Shown: positions 26,510-37,025, numbered from the stretch's first letter. The stretch: 64,000 nt of DNA from an uncultured Muribaculaceae bacterium (GCA_944321685.1 CALUMH010000003.1:62001-126000), one strand, 5' to 3'. Program-made: numbers and translations. The notes: a model not told the origin generated them from the letters alone.

Positions 26510-28282
26510 ATGTATAGGACAAAAACTTGTGGAGAACTTCGCCTTGCAAACGCCGGCGAAGTGGTGACCTTGGCCGGCTGGGTGCAACGCAGCCGCAAGC
26601 TCGGAGGCATGACCTTCGTTGATTTGCGCGACCGCTATGGCATCACCCAGATAGTGTTCAACAACGAAATCAATGCCGAATTGTGCGATCGCGCCAACCA
26701 CCTTGGCCGCGAATTCGTGATACAGGTGCGCGGCACGGTGTCGGAACGCCAAAGCAAGAATGCCAATATCCCGACCGGAGAAATAGAAATCATCGCCAAC
26801 GAGCTTAATATATTGAACCGCAGCGAAGTGCCGCCTTTCACCATCGAAGACAACTCCGACGGGGGCGACGACCTGCGTATGCAGTTCCGATACCTCGACT
26901 TGCGCCGCAACGCAGTGCGCCGCAACCTTGAGTTGCGCCACCGCATGGGTTTCGAGTTGCGCAAATATCTCAACGACCACGGGTTCCTTGAAGTGGAAAC
27001 ACCTATACTTGTGAAATCCACTCCCGAGGGCGCACGCGACTTCGTGGTGCCATCGCGCATGAATCCTGGGCAATTCTATGCCCTGCCGCAGTCGCCGCAA
27101 CTTTACAAGCAGCTGCTCATGGTGGCAGGTTTCGACCGCTATTTCCAAATTGCCAAGTGCTTCCGCGACGAAGACTTGCGCGCCGACCGTCAACCCGAAT
27201 TCACACAAATCGACTGCGAGATGTCGTTTGTAGAGCAGGAAGACGTGTTGCAAATGTTTGAAGGCCTTGTAAAACACATATTCAAATATGTGCGCGACAT
27301 CGATTTCACCGAGCCGTTCCCGCGCATGACGTGGGCCGATGCCATGCGGCTGTATGGCAGCGACAAGCCCGACATTCGTTTCGGAATGACATTCGTGGAA
27401 CTGAAAGACCTAACCGAGGGGCACAACTTCGGCGTATTCGACTCGGCCGAATATGTCGGTGCAATATGCGCACCGGGCTGTGCCGGATACACCCGCAAGC
27501 AGCTTGACGAACTCACCGACTTTGTAAAGCGTCCGCAAATCGGCGCAAAAGGTCTCGTATGGGTGAAATTGGAAGCCGACGGCTCGATAAAGAGCAGCGT
27601 GGGCAAATTCTACAGCGAAGACGATCTGAAGGCATGGACCGAACGTTGCCAAGCCCGTCCGGGCGACCTGCTGCTGATACTCGCAGGCAAGACCATGCCC
27701 ACACGCAAGGCTCTCAACGAATTGCGCCTTGAGATGGGCAACCGCCTGGGATTGCGCGACAAAAACACGTTTGCCCCGTTGTGGGTTATCGACTTCCCCA
27801 TGTTTGAATGGGATGAAGAAACCCAACGCTACTATGCAATGCACCACCCCTTCACCAAGCCGAAAGACGAAGATATCCCGTTGCTCGACAGCGATACCGG
27901 CAACGTGCGAGCCAATGCCTACGACATGGTTGTCAACGGCGTTGAACTGGGCGGCGGCAGCATCCGTATCCACGACCCCAAGTTGCAAGACAAAATGTTT
28001 GCCCTGCTTGGGTTCACCGAAGAACGCGCACAAGCCCAATTCGGATTCCTCATGGAGGCATTCAAGTATGGCGCACCGCCGCACGCCGGGCTGGCATTCG
28101 GCTTCGACCGCTTCGTGTCGATGCTTGCCGGGCTCGACAGCATTCGCGACACCATCGCGTTCCCCAAGAACAACTCGGGCCGCGACATGATGAACGATGC
28201 ACCAAGCGCACTCGACCAAGAGCAGCTCGACGAACTTTACATCAAAGTCGATACCGAACGCATCGAGAAAAACAAGAAATGA
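26510..28282 (+). CDS. aspS: Aspartyl-tRNA synthetase
   Basis: 590 residues, the usual length of bacterial AspRS. N-terminal OB-fold anticodon-binding domain ([21 protein letters not shown]), class II motif 2 ([18 protein letters not shown]), the bacterial GAD insertion domain in the middle, and motif 3 ([15 protein letters not shown]). It charges tRNA-Asp. It is the first gene of a three-gene operon; its stop overlaps the next start by 4 bases. Confidence 0.98.
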   Translation: MYRTKTCGELRLANAGEVVTLAGWVQRSRKLGGMTFVDLRDRYGITQIVFNNEINAELCDRANHLGREFVIQVRGTVSERQSKNANIPTGEIEIIANELNILNRSEVPPFTIEDNSDGGDDLRMQFRYLDLRRNAVRRNLELRHRMGFELRKYLNDHGFLEVETPILVKSTPEGARDFVVPSRMNPGQFYALPQSPQLYKQLLMVAGFDRYFQIAKCFRDEDLRADRQPEFTQIDCEMSFVEQEDVLQMFEGLVKHIFKYVRDIDFTEPFPRMTWADAMRLYGSDKPDIRFGMTFVELKDLTEGHNFGVFDSAEYVGAICAPGCAGYTRKQLDELTDFVKRPQIGAKGLVWVKLEADGSIKSSVGKFYSEDDLKAWTERCQARPGDLLLILAGKTMPTRKALNELRLEMGNRLGLRDKNTFAPLWVIDFPMFEWDEETQRYYAMHHPFTKPKDEDIPLLDSDTGNVRANAYDMVVNGVELGGGSIRIHDPKLQDKMFALLGFTEERAQAQFGFLMEAFKYGAPPHAGLAFGFDRFVSMLAGLDSIRDTIAFPKNNSGRDMMNDAPSALDQEQLDELYIKVDTERIEKNKK

Positions 28283-29373
28283 AAATAAGCGAAATAACGG
28301 GGGCTATTGAAAAATACGCCCCCTTATGGTTACAAGAAGAGTGGGACAATGCCGGCTTGCAGGTTGGCGACACCGACCGTGAAGCAACTGGTGCCGTGCT
28401 GTGCGTCGATGCCACCGAGGCCATCGTTGACGAGGCCATCGACCGTGGCGTCAACCTCGTCATCTCGCACCACCCGTTGCTCTTCCGCGGGCTGAAGCGC
28501 ATCACAGGCCGCACTGCCACCGAACGCATCGTGGCCAAAGCATTGAAGCACGACATTGCAATATACTCGGCACACACCAATATGGACAGTGCACCGGGCG
28601 GCGTGTCGTGGGCCACAGGCCGCCGCGCGGGGCTTACGGCAATGCGCACACTTGTGCCACAGCAAGGCAGGCTGATGAAATTGGCGGTTTTCGTTCCCTC
28701 GGCTTACAGCAATGCCGTGAGCGAAGCCCTGTGGGAGGCAGGAGCCGGCCGCATGGGCAATTACGACCGTTGCGCCTACATGACCGACGGACGTGGCACT
28801 TACCGCCCACTCCCCGGAGCCGACCCGGCCATAGGCACCGTAGGACAAAGCCACACCGAAGCCGAAACGCGCATCGAGGTGGTGTTCCCCACGGCAATAT
28901 CCGGCCGGGTGGTGCAAGCCATGCTCAAGGCACACCCCTATGAAGAACCGGCATTCGACCTCATTCCACTTGCCAACGACATCACATCGGCAGGATTAGG
29001 CGTGATAGGAAGCCTAAAAACGCCCATGCCGGCAAGTGAATACATTGCATGGGTGAAACAAGCCCTCGGCATAGGGGCTATCCCCTATGCAGGCGACGCA
29101 CGGCGCATGGTGCACCGCGTGGCATTGTGCGGCGGTGCCGGTGCCGAATTCATAGGCAACGCCATTGCAGCAGGAGCCGACCTGTATATGTGCGGCGACC
29201 TCAAATACCACGACTTCACCACCCATGCCGACAGCATAGTGCTGGCCGACATAGGGCATTATGAGAGCGAACAATGCACAAAAGAAATTTTTTATGACAT
29301 AATTCAGAAAAATTTCCCTAACTTTGCAACCTATTATGCTGAAGAGGATAAAAATCCAATAAGTTATGGCTAA
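28279..29373 (+). CDS. Nif3-like dinuclear metal centre protein (YbgI/YqfO family)
   Basis: 364 residues, the longer form with an inserted middle domain. Metal-ligand segments are SHHPLLFRG (residues about 60-70), SAHTNMD near 98, and the C-terminal DIGHYESEQ. Its biochemical role is unsettled; it is often annotated as GTP cyclohydrolase 1 type 2 homologue. It lies between aspS (ATGA overlap) and the zinc-ribbon gene (8 base overlap), as in many Bacteroidales. Confidence 0.93.
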   Translation: MKISEITGAIEKYAPLWLQEEWDNAGLQVGDTDREATGAVLCVDATEAIVDEAIDRGVNLVISHHPLLFRGLKRITGRTATERIVAKALKHDIAIYSAHTNMDSAPGGVSWATGRRAGLTAMRTLVPQQGRLMKLAVFVPSAYSNAVSEALWEAGAGRMGNYDRCAYMTDGRGTYRPLPGADPAIGTVGQSHTEAETRIEVVFPTAISGRVVQAMLKAHPYEEPAFDLIPLANDITSAGLGVIGSLKTPMPASEYIAWVKQALGIGAIPYAGDARRMVHRVALCGGAGAEFIGNAIAAGADLYMCGDLKYHDFTTHADSIVLADIGHYESEQCTKEIFYDIIQKNFPNFATYYAEEDKNPISYG

Positions 29374-30151
29374 CGATAAGACTAAACAAGAAAAAGAATT
29401 GACCGTCGAAGAGCGTCTCAAGACCCTCTACCAGTTGCAGACCATATTGTCGGAGGTTGACCGCATAAAGACCATCCGCGGCGAGCTGCCCCTCGAAGTG
29501 CAAGACCTTGAAGACGAGGTCGCCGGATTGCAGACACGCATACAAAACTATAAAAACGACATCGAAAAGCTCGATGACGACGTGAAAAAGCAAAAACGCG
29601 ACATCGACGAGGCAAAAGCCCGCATCGACAAATATACCGAACAGCAAAACAACGTGCGCAACAACCGCGAATTCGACTTCCTTACCAAGGAAATCGAATA
29701 TGAACACCTCAACATAGAACTCGCCGAAAAGCGCATCAATGAATTTACAAAACAAATAGAACAGCGCAACGCCGATGTGGCTACGGCCGAAGACAACCTT
29801 GCCGACCGTAATCATATCCTCGAAGAAAAGAAAGGCGAGCTGAACGAAATTGTTTCGGAAACAAAACAAGACGAAGAAAAGCTGCGTGAGCAGGCCAAAA
29901 AACTTGAAGGCAAAATCGAGCCGCGCTTGTTGACGGCATTCAAGCGCATTCGCAAGAACGCACGTAACGGATTGGGCATTGTGTACATTCAACGCAACGC
30001 CTGCGGCGGCTGCTTCAACCGCATACCGCCTCAACGACAAATGGAAATAAAGATGCACAAGAAAGTAATCGTGTGTGAATATTGCGGACGCATTCTCATC
30101 GATCCGGAACTTGCCGGCGTGAAAGAAGGCGAAGAAACAGCAGCCAAATAA
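29366..30151 (+). CDS. Coiled-coil C4 zinc-ribbon protein
   Basis: 261 residues. A long, highly charged coiled coil (about residues 10-190) is followed by a four-cysteine zinc ribbon (CGGCFNRIPPQ ... CEYCGRIL). This family is widespread and linked to nucleic acid or regulator binding. It commonly follows nif3-like genes. Last gene of the operon; a strong terminator follows. Confidence 0.92.
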   Translation: MANDKTKQEKELTVEERLKTLYQLQTILSEVDRIKTIRGELPLEVQDLEDEVAGLQTRIQNYKNDIEKLDDDVKKQKRDIDEAKARIDKYTEQQNNVRNNREFDFLTKEIEYEHLNIELAEKRINEFTKQIEQRNADVATAEDNLADRNHILEEKKGELNEIVSETKQDEEKLREQAKKLEGKIEPRLLTAFKRIRKNARNGLGIVYIQRNACGGCFNRIPPQRQMEIKMHKKVIVCEYCGRILIDPELAGVKEGEETAAK

Positions 30152-30181
30152 CCCAAGCCACAAATACACACATAAAATAAA

Positions 30182-30237
30182 CGAGCAGTGTGGGAAAAGA
30201 CGGCTAAACCCCGTTTTCCCACACTGCTCGTTTTCAT
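30182..30237 (+). terminator. Intrinsic terminator of the aspS operon
   Basis: A 17 bp perfect stem, CGAGCAGTGTGGGAAAA (30182-30198) with its complement at 30214-30230, followed by TTTTCATT. It lies 30 bases after the zinc-ribbon gene. Confidence 0.9.
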
Positions 30238-30397
30238 TCACTGCTTGCCGCCTTTGGCAACCCGGTGCCGCCCATACATCATAAGCCCATACATCATAAC
30301 AATTCCCGACTACAGCACCATTCACATCTCTTCATCTCCCCTCAATGCGAATCAATACCTACGATGTTAAATATTATTAAAAATGGGGAGGGTGATT

Positions 30398-30428
30398 GTG
30401 TTAATGAGTTTTTATTTACTTATATTTG
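30398..30428 (+). promoter_or_regulatory. Predicted promoter of the susCD pair
   Basis: TATATTTG at 30421-30428 matches the -7 pattern TAnnTTTG. A TTG lies 22 bases upstream, slightly longer spacing than usual. Transcription would start near 30436, 46 bases before the susC ATG. Confidence 0.5.
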
Positions 30429-30481
30429 GCAAGATTTTGCAAAATCAACTTATTTTGGTTAAATTCTAAACACCTAAAAAC

Positions 30482-33400
30482 ATGAAACTAAAACAAAAGC
30501 CATGGAAGTATAACCACGGAACTACATGGTCAAAATCTATTTTGCGGACAATCTTGCCCTCCATGTTCTTGATTGCATCGGGGCAATGTTTCTACGCATC
30601 TGCCACAACTTCGGGCAGCAGCATCTCCGCAACTCAATCACAGAAAGTAAGTGTTAACGGTACGGTAACAGGAAAAAACGGAGAGCCACTAATCGGTGTG
30701 AGCGTCGTTGAAGACGGGACTTCCAACGGCGTTGTTACAGACATTAACGGTTATTTCGCTTTGAAAGTAAAGCCCGGAGCAACCTTGCGGCTGTCATACA
30801 TAGGCTATGAAACCCAAGAAATCAAAACCAACGGGCAAAAGAGTTTCGACATCTCCATGACCGAGGACACCGAAGTCCTTGACGAAGTGGTGGTTGTAGG
30901 TTACGGCTCGGTGCGCAAGGCCGACCTCGCCGGATCGGTTGCCGTGCTCGACAACAAGTCGTTCCGCGACCAACCTATCACACAAGTGAGCGACGCTCTG
31001 CAAGGCCGCGTTGCCGGTGTCAACGTCGTTAGCGACGGGCTGCCCGGCGGTTCGGTGAAAATCCGTATCCGCGGTACCAACTCAATCAACAAGAGCAACG
31101 ACCCGCTATATGTGGTTGACGGAATGGTACGTGAATCAGGCCTTGAAGGCATCAACCCCGAAGACATACAAAGTATGCAAATCCTTAAAGACGCATCATC
31201 GACGGCCATCTACGGTTCACGCGGTGCAAACGGTGTTGTCATCATCACCACCAAGGGCGGTGTAGCAGGTCAAACCAACATCACATTCGACGCACAAGTG
31301 GGCATATCGCAAGCCTACAACCTGCCCGAAATGATGGATGCAAAAACCTATGCCGAAGCCCTCGTAAAATATAACGGCATCAACCGCTCGGACGTTGCCG
31401 ATTACCTGGACGGAACAAATCCGGGCATCGACTGGGTTGACCAAATGTTCCGCACCGGTATCACCCAAAACTACAAACTCGTGTTCTCGAAAGGCTCGGA
31501 GGATATGCAAATGTACATCTCGGGCAACTACATGAAACATGAAGGCGTAATCGAGGAGAGCCAATATGAGCGGTTTGCAGCAAAGGCCAACCTTCGCGCC
31601 AAGATGACCGACTGGCTCGACGTGAACCTCGACGTGAACGCATCGCGAGGCATAGGCAAGGGGCTTGGCGGCATGACCATGGGTACCAGCAACCCGCTGT
31701 GGATAGCCTTCAACTCATCGCCGGCCATGAATATGTATGATGCCAACGGCAACTTCGCCACCGACCCATACAGCACAATCGAAAAGAATGCTTACGGTAT
31801 CATCTCGGCTTCAGAAAACGAACGCCGTCGCGACGTGCTTAACGGCCACATCGATTTGCGATTCGACATCGCCCCCGGGCTGACTTTCACCACCAGCAAC
31901 GGTATCGACTATTATAATTACACATGGTACAGCTTCTCGCCCGAAACCGTATATGGTGCAGGACAAAACAGCATGAGCAACGACAATATGCAACGTGTAT
32001 TGTTGCAATCGTCAAACAACATCACCTATACCCACACATGGAACGAAAAGCATCACCTTACGGCAACAGGCGTATGGGAAGCCACCAAGAGCACCACTCG
32101 CTCGATGGGGTTAACCGGCGATAACCTGCAAGCCGAGGCCGTAGGCTACTGGGACGTTAAGAATGCTGCCACCCGCGACGCATCCAACAGCTACTCGGAA
32201 TGGGCATTGCTTTCGGGTGTGGCCCGCGTGATTTACAACTTCGACGACCGCTATTTGCTCACCGGTACGTTCCGTGCCGACGGTTCGAGCCGTTTCTCCA
32301 ACGAAAAATGGGGTTACTTCCCGTCGATAGCAGCCGCATGGACCATCTCGAATGAAAGTTTCATGGAAAATGCCCGCCGCGTGATGAACAACTTGAAACT
32401 GCGCGTGAGCTACGGTGTGATCGGAAACCAAGACATCGATCCATACTCCACACTCGGACTCATGGCACAAACCACCACTTACTTCGGTTCAAGCAGCGGT
32501 ATAACAGGATATTGGGCCAACACACTTGCCACCCCCGACATCAAGTGGGAAAAGACCAAGCAATTTGACGTGGGTATCGACTTCGGCTTCCTTGACAACC
32601 GAATCGGTCTTACCATCGACTACTTTAACAAGCGCACCACCGATGCCCTGCTTTATACCCAACTTGCCGATTACCTTGGCGGCACATCTTACCTGATTAA
32701 CGCCGGTGAAGTTGCCAACTCGGGTATCGACATCGCCATCTCGGCCAACATCATCGACAACAAGGACTGGACGTGGACAACCTCGATCAACGGCAGTTAC
32801 CTGAAGAACGAAGTAAAGAAACTTACCGCACAACAGCCCATTATATACGGTGGCTCGTTCCAGTCGGTAATCACCGATTGTACCATCATCAAGGAAGGCG
32901 AACCCATAGGCACACTCTACGGATATGAATGGGCAGGCATCGATAGCGAAGGTTTCGACACCTACCGTGCAGCCGACGGTTCGATAACCCGCACGCCATC
33001 GGCCGACGACCGCGTGGTGCTCGGCAAGGCTTCTCCCGACTTCACTTTCGGATGGAACAACATGGTACGTTACAAGAACTGGACGCTCAATGCGTTCTTC
33101 AACGCTTCGTTCGGCGCACAACGCCTCAACGCACTGCGCTTTGCAATGAATTCCAAGATAGGTAACTCGCGTATGTTCACCGCAGCCGGATACATCGATG
33201 AAATAGGCAAGACAATGCCCGACCCGAACGTTACCAATAACCAATACCTGGGTAACTCATCGAAGTGGGTTGAAGATGCCAACTACTTCCGTTGCGAAAA
33301 CATCACTATTGCCTACGAATTGCCCAAGCGCGTAGCCAAGATTGCCGACTTCCGCTTCAGTTTCAGCATCCAAAACCTCTTTACCATAACAAACTACAAG

Positions 33401-33520
33401 GGTATCGACCCGGCAGGTTTCTCGTTCTCAAGCGATTACGGCGACCGTGCAGCAGGTATCGATACCGGTACGCACCCTGTTCCGAGAACTTATACATTCG
33501 GTGTACGCATGAATTTCTAA
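30482..33520 (+). CDS. susC: SusC/RagA-family TonB-linked outer membrane transporter
   Basis: 1012 residues. Signal peptide, then a carboxypeptidase-regulatory-like domain (VNGTVTGKNGEPLIGVSVV, about 57-140), the plug with VVVGYGSVRKADLAGSV, DALQGRVAGVNV and SSTAIYGSRGANGVVIITTKGG, and a beta-barrel ending in a phenylalanine (TFGVRMNF). It imports an oligosaccharide or peptide across the outer membrane together with SusD. No glycoside hydrolase, sensor or sigma/anti-sigma gene lies beside it, so the substrate is open. Confidence 0.97.
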   Translation: MKLKQKPWKYNHGTTWSKSILRTILPSMFLIASGQCFYASATTSGSSISATQSQKVSVNGTVTGKNGEPLIGVSVVEDGTSNGVVTDINGYFALKVKPGATLRLSYIGYETQEIKTNGQKSFDISMTEDTEVLDEVVVVGYGSVRKADLAGSVAVLDNKSFRDQPITQVSDALQGRVAGVNVVSDGLPGGSVKIRIRGTNSINKSNDPLYVVDGMVRESGLEGINPEDIQSMQILKDASSTAIYGSRGANGVVIITTKGGVAGQTNITFDAQVGISQAYNLPEMMDAKTYAEALVKYNGINRSDVADYLDGTNPGIDWVDQMFRTGITQNYKLVFSKGSEDMQMYISGNYMKHEGVIEESQYERFAAKANLRAKMTDWLDVNLDVNASRGIGKGLGGMTMGTSNPLWIAFNSSPAMNMYDANGNFATDPYSTIEKNAYGIISASENERRRDVLNGHIDLRFDIAPGLTFTTSNGIDYYNYTWYSFSPETVYGAGQNSMSNDNMQRVLLQSSNNITYTHTWNEKHHLTATGVWEATKSTTRSMGLTGDNLQAEAVGYWDVKNAATRDASNSYSEWALLSGVARVIYNFDDRYLLTGTFRADGSSRFSNEKWGYFPSIAAAWTISNESFMENARRVMNNLKLRVSYGVIGNQDIDPYSTLGLMAQTTTYFGSSSGITGYWANTLATPDIKWEKTKQFDVGIDFGFLDNRIGLTIDYFNKRTTDALLYTQLADYLGGTSYLINAGEVANSGIDIAISANIIDNKDWTWTTSINGSYLKNEVKKLTAQQPIIYGGSFQSVITDCTIIKEGEPIGTLYGYEWAGIDSEGFDTYRAADGSITRTPSADDRVVLGKASPDFTFGWNNMVRYKNWTLNAFFNASFGAQRLNALRFAMNSKIGNSRMFTAAGYIDEIGKTMPDPNVTNNQYLGNSSKWVEDANYFRCENITIAYELPKRVAKIADFRFSFSIQNLFTITNYKGIDPAGFSFSSDYGDRAAGIDTGTHPVPRTYTFGVRMNF

Positions 33521-33545
33521 ACATCACACACAGACAAAACTCATT

Positions 33546-35258
33546 ATGAAAAACAAAATATTACTGGGTTGCCTTGTGGCAGCAGCACTTCTGCCGGCAA
33601 CCTCATGCAGCGATTTCCTTACCGAGGACCCCAAGGGGAAATTGGTACCCGATGAATTTTATTCCAATCAAAAGGAACTTAATATGGGCGTGTATGCACT
33701 TTATGCCAAAGTTCAAGCATTCCAGTGCAACTCCAACCCGATGATCGTACAATGCCAAGGCGACGACGTGACCTCCACCACAGGTTCAAACAAGGGTGCA
33801 TATCTCTCGGCCGACGCATTTGAAGTACCTTCTGACACAAAAGGGCTTGACGACAATTGGCGCCGCCTATACACAATTATAGAAGCAGCCAACATGATTA
33901 TCGACAATGCCCCTGGCGCATCTACCACGCAAGAAGAAATCAACATTGCCATGGGCCAGGCATACTATTGGCGTGCATTCTCATATTTCAACCTCGTGCG
34001 CATATTCGGGCCGCTTCCCATCAACCTGCACAATATTCCCGACAACAACCAAACCACGTTGACATCGGTTGAAGGCGTGTATGGCCAAATCGTAGCCGAC
34101 CTCACCGCAGCCGAGAATTGCAACCTTCCGGCAAAATACACAGGTGACAACCGTTCGATAGAAGGGCAAAACCTGTATGTATCACAACAAACCGTAAAAG
34201 CCACAATGGCAGCCGTATATATGGCCATGGCAGGCTATCCGCTCAACAAGACCGAATATTACGGAATGGCAGCCGACAAGGCCAAGGAAGTGGTTGACGG
34301 CGTGAACAACGGCACCTACGACCAATCATTACTTACCGACTGGAACAATGTTTATTCCTATGGCATGAACCACCACAACGAAACATTGCTCGGCATCGAC
34401 TACAACGCAACTCTTGGCGGTTGGACTGATGGCGACTCACAACTTTCGTCTTGCCACCAGTTTGTAAGCATTGATGGCGGTTGGGGTGACTTCCTACCCG
34501 AACGCCGATTCTGGAAAAATTATCCCGACGGGCCGCGTAAAGATGCAATATTTGCAAAACAAATCCTGCTAACCGACCATGTTAATACAGTTGACTGGTG
34601 GGCAACTCGCGACGGGCAACCATATAACGGCACTAACGGTGTTATCACCGAATATCGCCCGATGTATGTTGCATTTACCGTTAACGCCGATGCAGGCGGC
34701 AGCCCGATTGCAGAACCGTATGACTACACCAAGCCGCACTGGACTGGTATGTGCATCAACAAACGTCACCAAATTATACGTTATTCAGAGGTTCTTTGCT
34801 GGTTTGCCGAAGCTGCAGGACGCTCGGGCAAATATGAAAGCGATGCCCGCACAGCCCTCAAGCAAGTGCGCCAACGCGCTTATGCCGACATAACAAAAGT
34901 CAACGAAGTTGACGGCCTCAGTGGAGAAGCTCTTGCCGAGGCTGCCTATATGGAACACGGCTACGAAGTTGCCGGAAACGTATTTGCTCTTGTTACCCGC
35001 CGTGCCGACCAGTTCCGCATGAATCGCTTGGAAGAAGCTTATAACTATCGTGCTGGAGCACAAGACGAAATTCTTGTTCCTGCCGGAACACTCACCTCCA
35101 GTGTCGATGAAAACGGCAACAAGTTCACCTACACGCTGACCGAGGACCTGAAATTATCGGAAGAAATGCCGATAACTGCCGGTTGGAACGGAGAATCTTC
35201 GATGTATCAAATTTATCCGCCGAAGGAATCTGAAAAGAACCCCAACTTGCGCCGGTAA
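33546..35258 (+). CDS. susD: SusD/RagB-family nutrient-binding lipoprotein
   Basis: 570 residues. Lipoprotein signal with lipobox ATSC (Cys near residue 21), then the classic N-terminus SDFLTEDPKGKLVPDEFY, TPR-like helices (MGQAYYWRAFSYFNLVRIFG), and the C-terminal RYSEVLCWFAEAAGR segment. It caps the SusC channel on the cell surface and captures the substrate. It lies 25 bases after susC and is followed by a terminator. Confidence 0.96.
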   Translation: MKNKILLGCLVAAALLPATSCSDFLTEDPKGKLVPDEFYSNQKELNMGVYALYAKVQAFQCNSNPMIVQCQGDDVTSTTGSNKGAYLSADAFEVPSDTKGLDDNWRRLYTIIEAANMIIDNAPGASTTQEEINIAMGQAYYWRAFSYFNLVRIFGPLPINLHNIPDNNQTTLTSVEGVYGQIVADLTAAENCNLPAKYTGDNRSIEGQNLYVSQQTVKATMAAVYMAMAGYPLNKTEYYGMAADKAKEVVDGVNNGTYDQSLLTDWNNVYSYGMNHHNETLLGIDYNATLGGWTDGDSQLSSCHQFVSIDGGWGDFLPERRFWKNYPDGPRKDAIFAKQILLTDHVNTVDWWATRDGQPYNGTNGVITEYRPMYVAFTVNADAGGSPIAEPYDYTKPHWTGMCINKRHQIIRYSEVLCWFAEAAGRSGKYESDARTALKQVRQRAYADITKVNEVDGLSGEALAEAAYMEHGYEVAGNVFALVTRRADQFRMNRLEEAYNYRAGAQDEILVPAGTLTSSVDENGNKFTYTLTEDLKLSEEMPITAGWNGESSMYQIYPPKESEKNPNLRR

Positions 35259-35296
35259 ACAACTGCCGTACATAATAGGTATAAACACATAAAAGC

Positions 35297-35345
35297 AATG
35301 ATGGCTGCACTTTTTCAACAAGTTGCAGCCATCATTTGTTTTATT
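35297..35345. terminator. Terminator between convergent susD and tdk
   Basis: A 13 bp stem, AATGATGGCTGCA (35297-35309) with TGCAGCCATCATT (35324-35336). TGTTTTATTTT follows rightward, and a weaker T-tract follows leftward. It can serve both convergent genes. Confidence 0.8.
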
Positions 35346-35362
35346 TTCCCGGCAAATATCTG

Positions 35363-35998
35363 TTATTCGGGCATAAACTTCAACGAATTACGCTCTACCG
35401 CCTCGATGCGGCGGTTGCGCCAGCAATTACGGCACAATGCCACATACTTGTCGTTGCCGCCTATCTCCACCTGGTCGCCGTCGGTGAGTATATTCCCATC
35501 CTTGTCGATACGCGCATTGACAATGGTCTTGCGTCCGCACGAACAAGTGCTCTTAATCTCATCGATGCTGTCGGCTATCTCAAACAGCCGTTTCGAACCT
35601 TCAAACAAATGCGTTTGGAAATCAGTACGCAACCCGTAGCATATCACGTTGCTGCCATAATCATCAACCACACGCGCAAGCTGGTCAACCTGTGCCGTGG
35701 TTAGGAACTGTGCCTCGTCGATGAGTATCCAGTCTTTTACCACCAATGCGTCTTCAAATAATCCCTTGGCCAACTCGTAAAGGTCGGTATCGGGGTAAAT
35801 CCACAGGCATTTGCGCTCTATACCTATGCGCGAACGTATCACATTGTCGCTTTCACGGTTATCTATGATAGGTTTCATGCACAAATATTCCATGCCGCGC
35901 TCCTCGAAATTGTAAGCTTGCGTCAGCAACAAGGCCGTCTTTGCCGACCCCATCGTACCATAACGGAAATATAATTTGCCTATACGGTTCATAATCAT
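35363..35998 (-). CDS. tdk: Thymidine kinase
   Basis: About 211 residues from the ATG at 35998 (35992 is equally possible). The longer open frame to 36094 lacks similarity to the family. It has the P-loop GTMGSAKTALLL, the Walker B-like segment WILIDEAQFL, the lid segment CYGLRTDFQTHLFEGSKRL, and two cysteine pairs for zinc (STCSCGRKT and LCRNCWR). It phosphorylates thymidine with ATP in the salvage pathway. Confidence 0.95.
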   Translation of the reverse strand: MIMNRIGKLYFRYGTMGSAKTALLLTQAYNFEERGMEYLCMKPIIDNRESDNVIRSRIGIERKCLWIYPDTDLYELAKGLFEDALVVKDWILIDEAQFLTTAQVDQLARVVDDYGSNVICYGLRTDFQTHLFEGSKRLFEIADSIDEIKSTCSCGRKTIVNARIDKDGNILTDGDQVEIGGNDKYVALCRNCWRNRRIEAVERNSLKFMPE

Positions 35999-36238
35999 TA
36001 CAAATTGTGAAAACATACGTTGCGGCACAGGGAACCGGCACGCGCCATCCCTCGCAACAATGCACAAAGTTAGTGCAAGGCATGAGCAGAACAAAACAAT
36101 TTCAATTGTTTTTTATGCCAATACCCCACCCCGCTCCATCAAAAAGCCAATACAAGGCAGATGCATGAGCAAATCGTGCCTGCATAATTTTACCACCCGA
36201 CAACTCTCAAAAATTCAAATATATTTTACACGATTTTC

Positions 36239-36269
36239 TTTGCACATAAAAAAATAAGTTGTAATTTTG
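36239..36269 (+). promoter_or_regulatory. Promoter of tRNA-Pro
   Basis: TTTG at 36239-36242, a 19-base spacer, and TAATTTTG at 36262-36269, a full match to the Bacteroidota pattern. The tRNA begins 23 bases later. Confidence 0.75.
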
Positions 36270-36291
36270 CACCGCAATTAAGCAACGCACT

Positions 36292-36366
36292 CGGGGTGTA
36301 GCGCAGTCCGGTTAGCGCACCTGCTTTGGGAGCAGGGGGTCGCGAGTTCGAATCCCGCCACCCCGA
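36292..36366 (+). tRNA. tRNA-Pro (anticodon TGG)
   Basis: 75 nt. Acceptor stem CGGGGTG pairs with CACCCCG and the discriminator base is A. The D-arm follows. The anticodon stem-loop CCTGC TTTGGGA GCAGG places TGG in the loop, and the T-arm contains GTTCGAATC. CCA is not encoded. A terminator hairpin follows directly. Confidence 0.95.
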
Positions 36367-36375
36367 CAAACAGCG

Positions 36376-36427
36376 AAAGTGTTGGTTTTAAATCAGAAAA
36401 CGATTAAAACCAACACTTTTATTTTTA
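36376..36427 (+). terminator. Terminator after tRNA-Pro
   Basis: A 16 bp stem, AAAGTGTTGGTTTTAA (36376-36391) with its complement at 36404-36419, followed by TTATTTTTA. Confidence 0.85.
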
Positions 36428-36471
36428 ACACAAACCGCCATATTTAACATTTCATTACAAATAAATTCGCC

Positions 36472-36807
36472 ATGATTGAGATAAAAGGAATTGACCCCAA
36501 GATGATTGCCAACAATCTTGAACCGTTTGAACCTACGCACCCGGGCGAACTACTCAAAGATGAAATTGAATATCGAGGTGTGTCGCAAAAACAACTCGCG
36601 GCGGAGGAGTGTCTTATACTGTCTTGAATGACATTGTAAACTGCAAGCGTCCTGTGAACACTAAATTCGCCCTTTTGTGCGAAAAGGTTTTGGGTATCCC
36701 GGCTTATATGCTTTTACGTCTGCAAACCGACTATGATAACAACGAAGCGAGACAAATCATTTTCAGAAAGGCTTGCTGCTGTAAGAAAAATTGCAGCAGT
36801 GTTTTAG
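36472..36807 (+). pseudogene. higA: HigA-type antitoxin pseudogene (two frameshifts)
   Basis: The first frame reads MIEIKGIDPKMIANNLEPFE and continues to HPGELLKDEIEYRGVSQKQLA, the HigA/VapI-type start. It is lost near 36600. The next frame gives GVSYTVLNDIVNCKRPVNTK and LGIPAYMLLRLQTDY. A second shift near 36750 is needed to reach the family-like tail DKSFSERLAAVRKIAAVF with stop at 36805-36807. No HigB toxin gene lies next to it. The antitoxin is therefore a decayed, probably orphaned remnant. Confidence 0.8.
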
Positions 36808-36842
36808 CCAAAGCTTGTGTGTCTGCCAAATAATAGAAAAGA

Positions 36843-37025
36843 GGCGGCAAAGCCGTCCAATTTGTTGTAACCGATGTGTGAGGCGAAGCCGAACCGTCGG
36901 AGCATGAAACTATTATATTTAATACGGCCTCAAAGAGGTCGAATGTATTACGGTTTTGATGAGTGTGTTCGACCTCTTTGAGGCCGAGCTTGTTGATGTA
37001 TAGCCATTCCGACGGCTTTGCCGCC
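36843..37025. repeat. Nested inverted repeats
   Basis: Outer 15 bp arms GGCGGCAAAGCCGTC (36843-36857) and their complement (37011-37025) enclose a perfect 19 bp inner pair (36925-36943 with 36968-36986; CGGCCTCAAAGAGGTCGAA), with a 24-base loop. A further CCGTCGGA/TCCGACGG pair lies between them. The order is symmetrical, so a long cruciform or RNA hairpin could form. Confidence 0.8.

Noticed and set aside
36843..37025. CRISPR-like repeats
   Set aside because: The repeats are inverted and nested, with no regular direct repeat-spacer units and no cas genes in the window.
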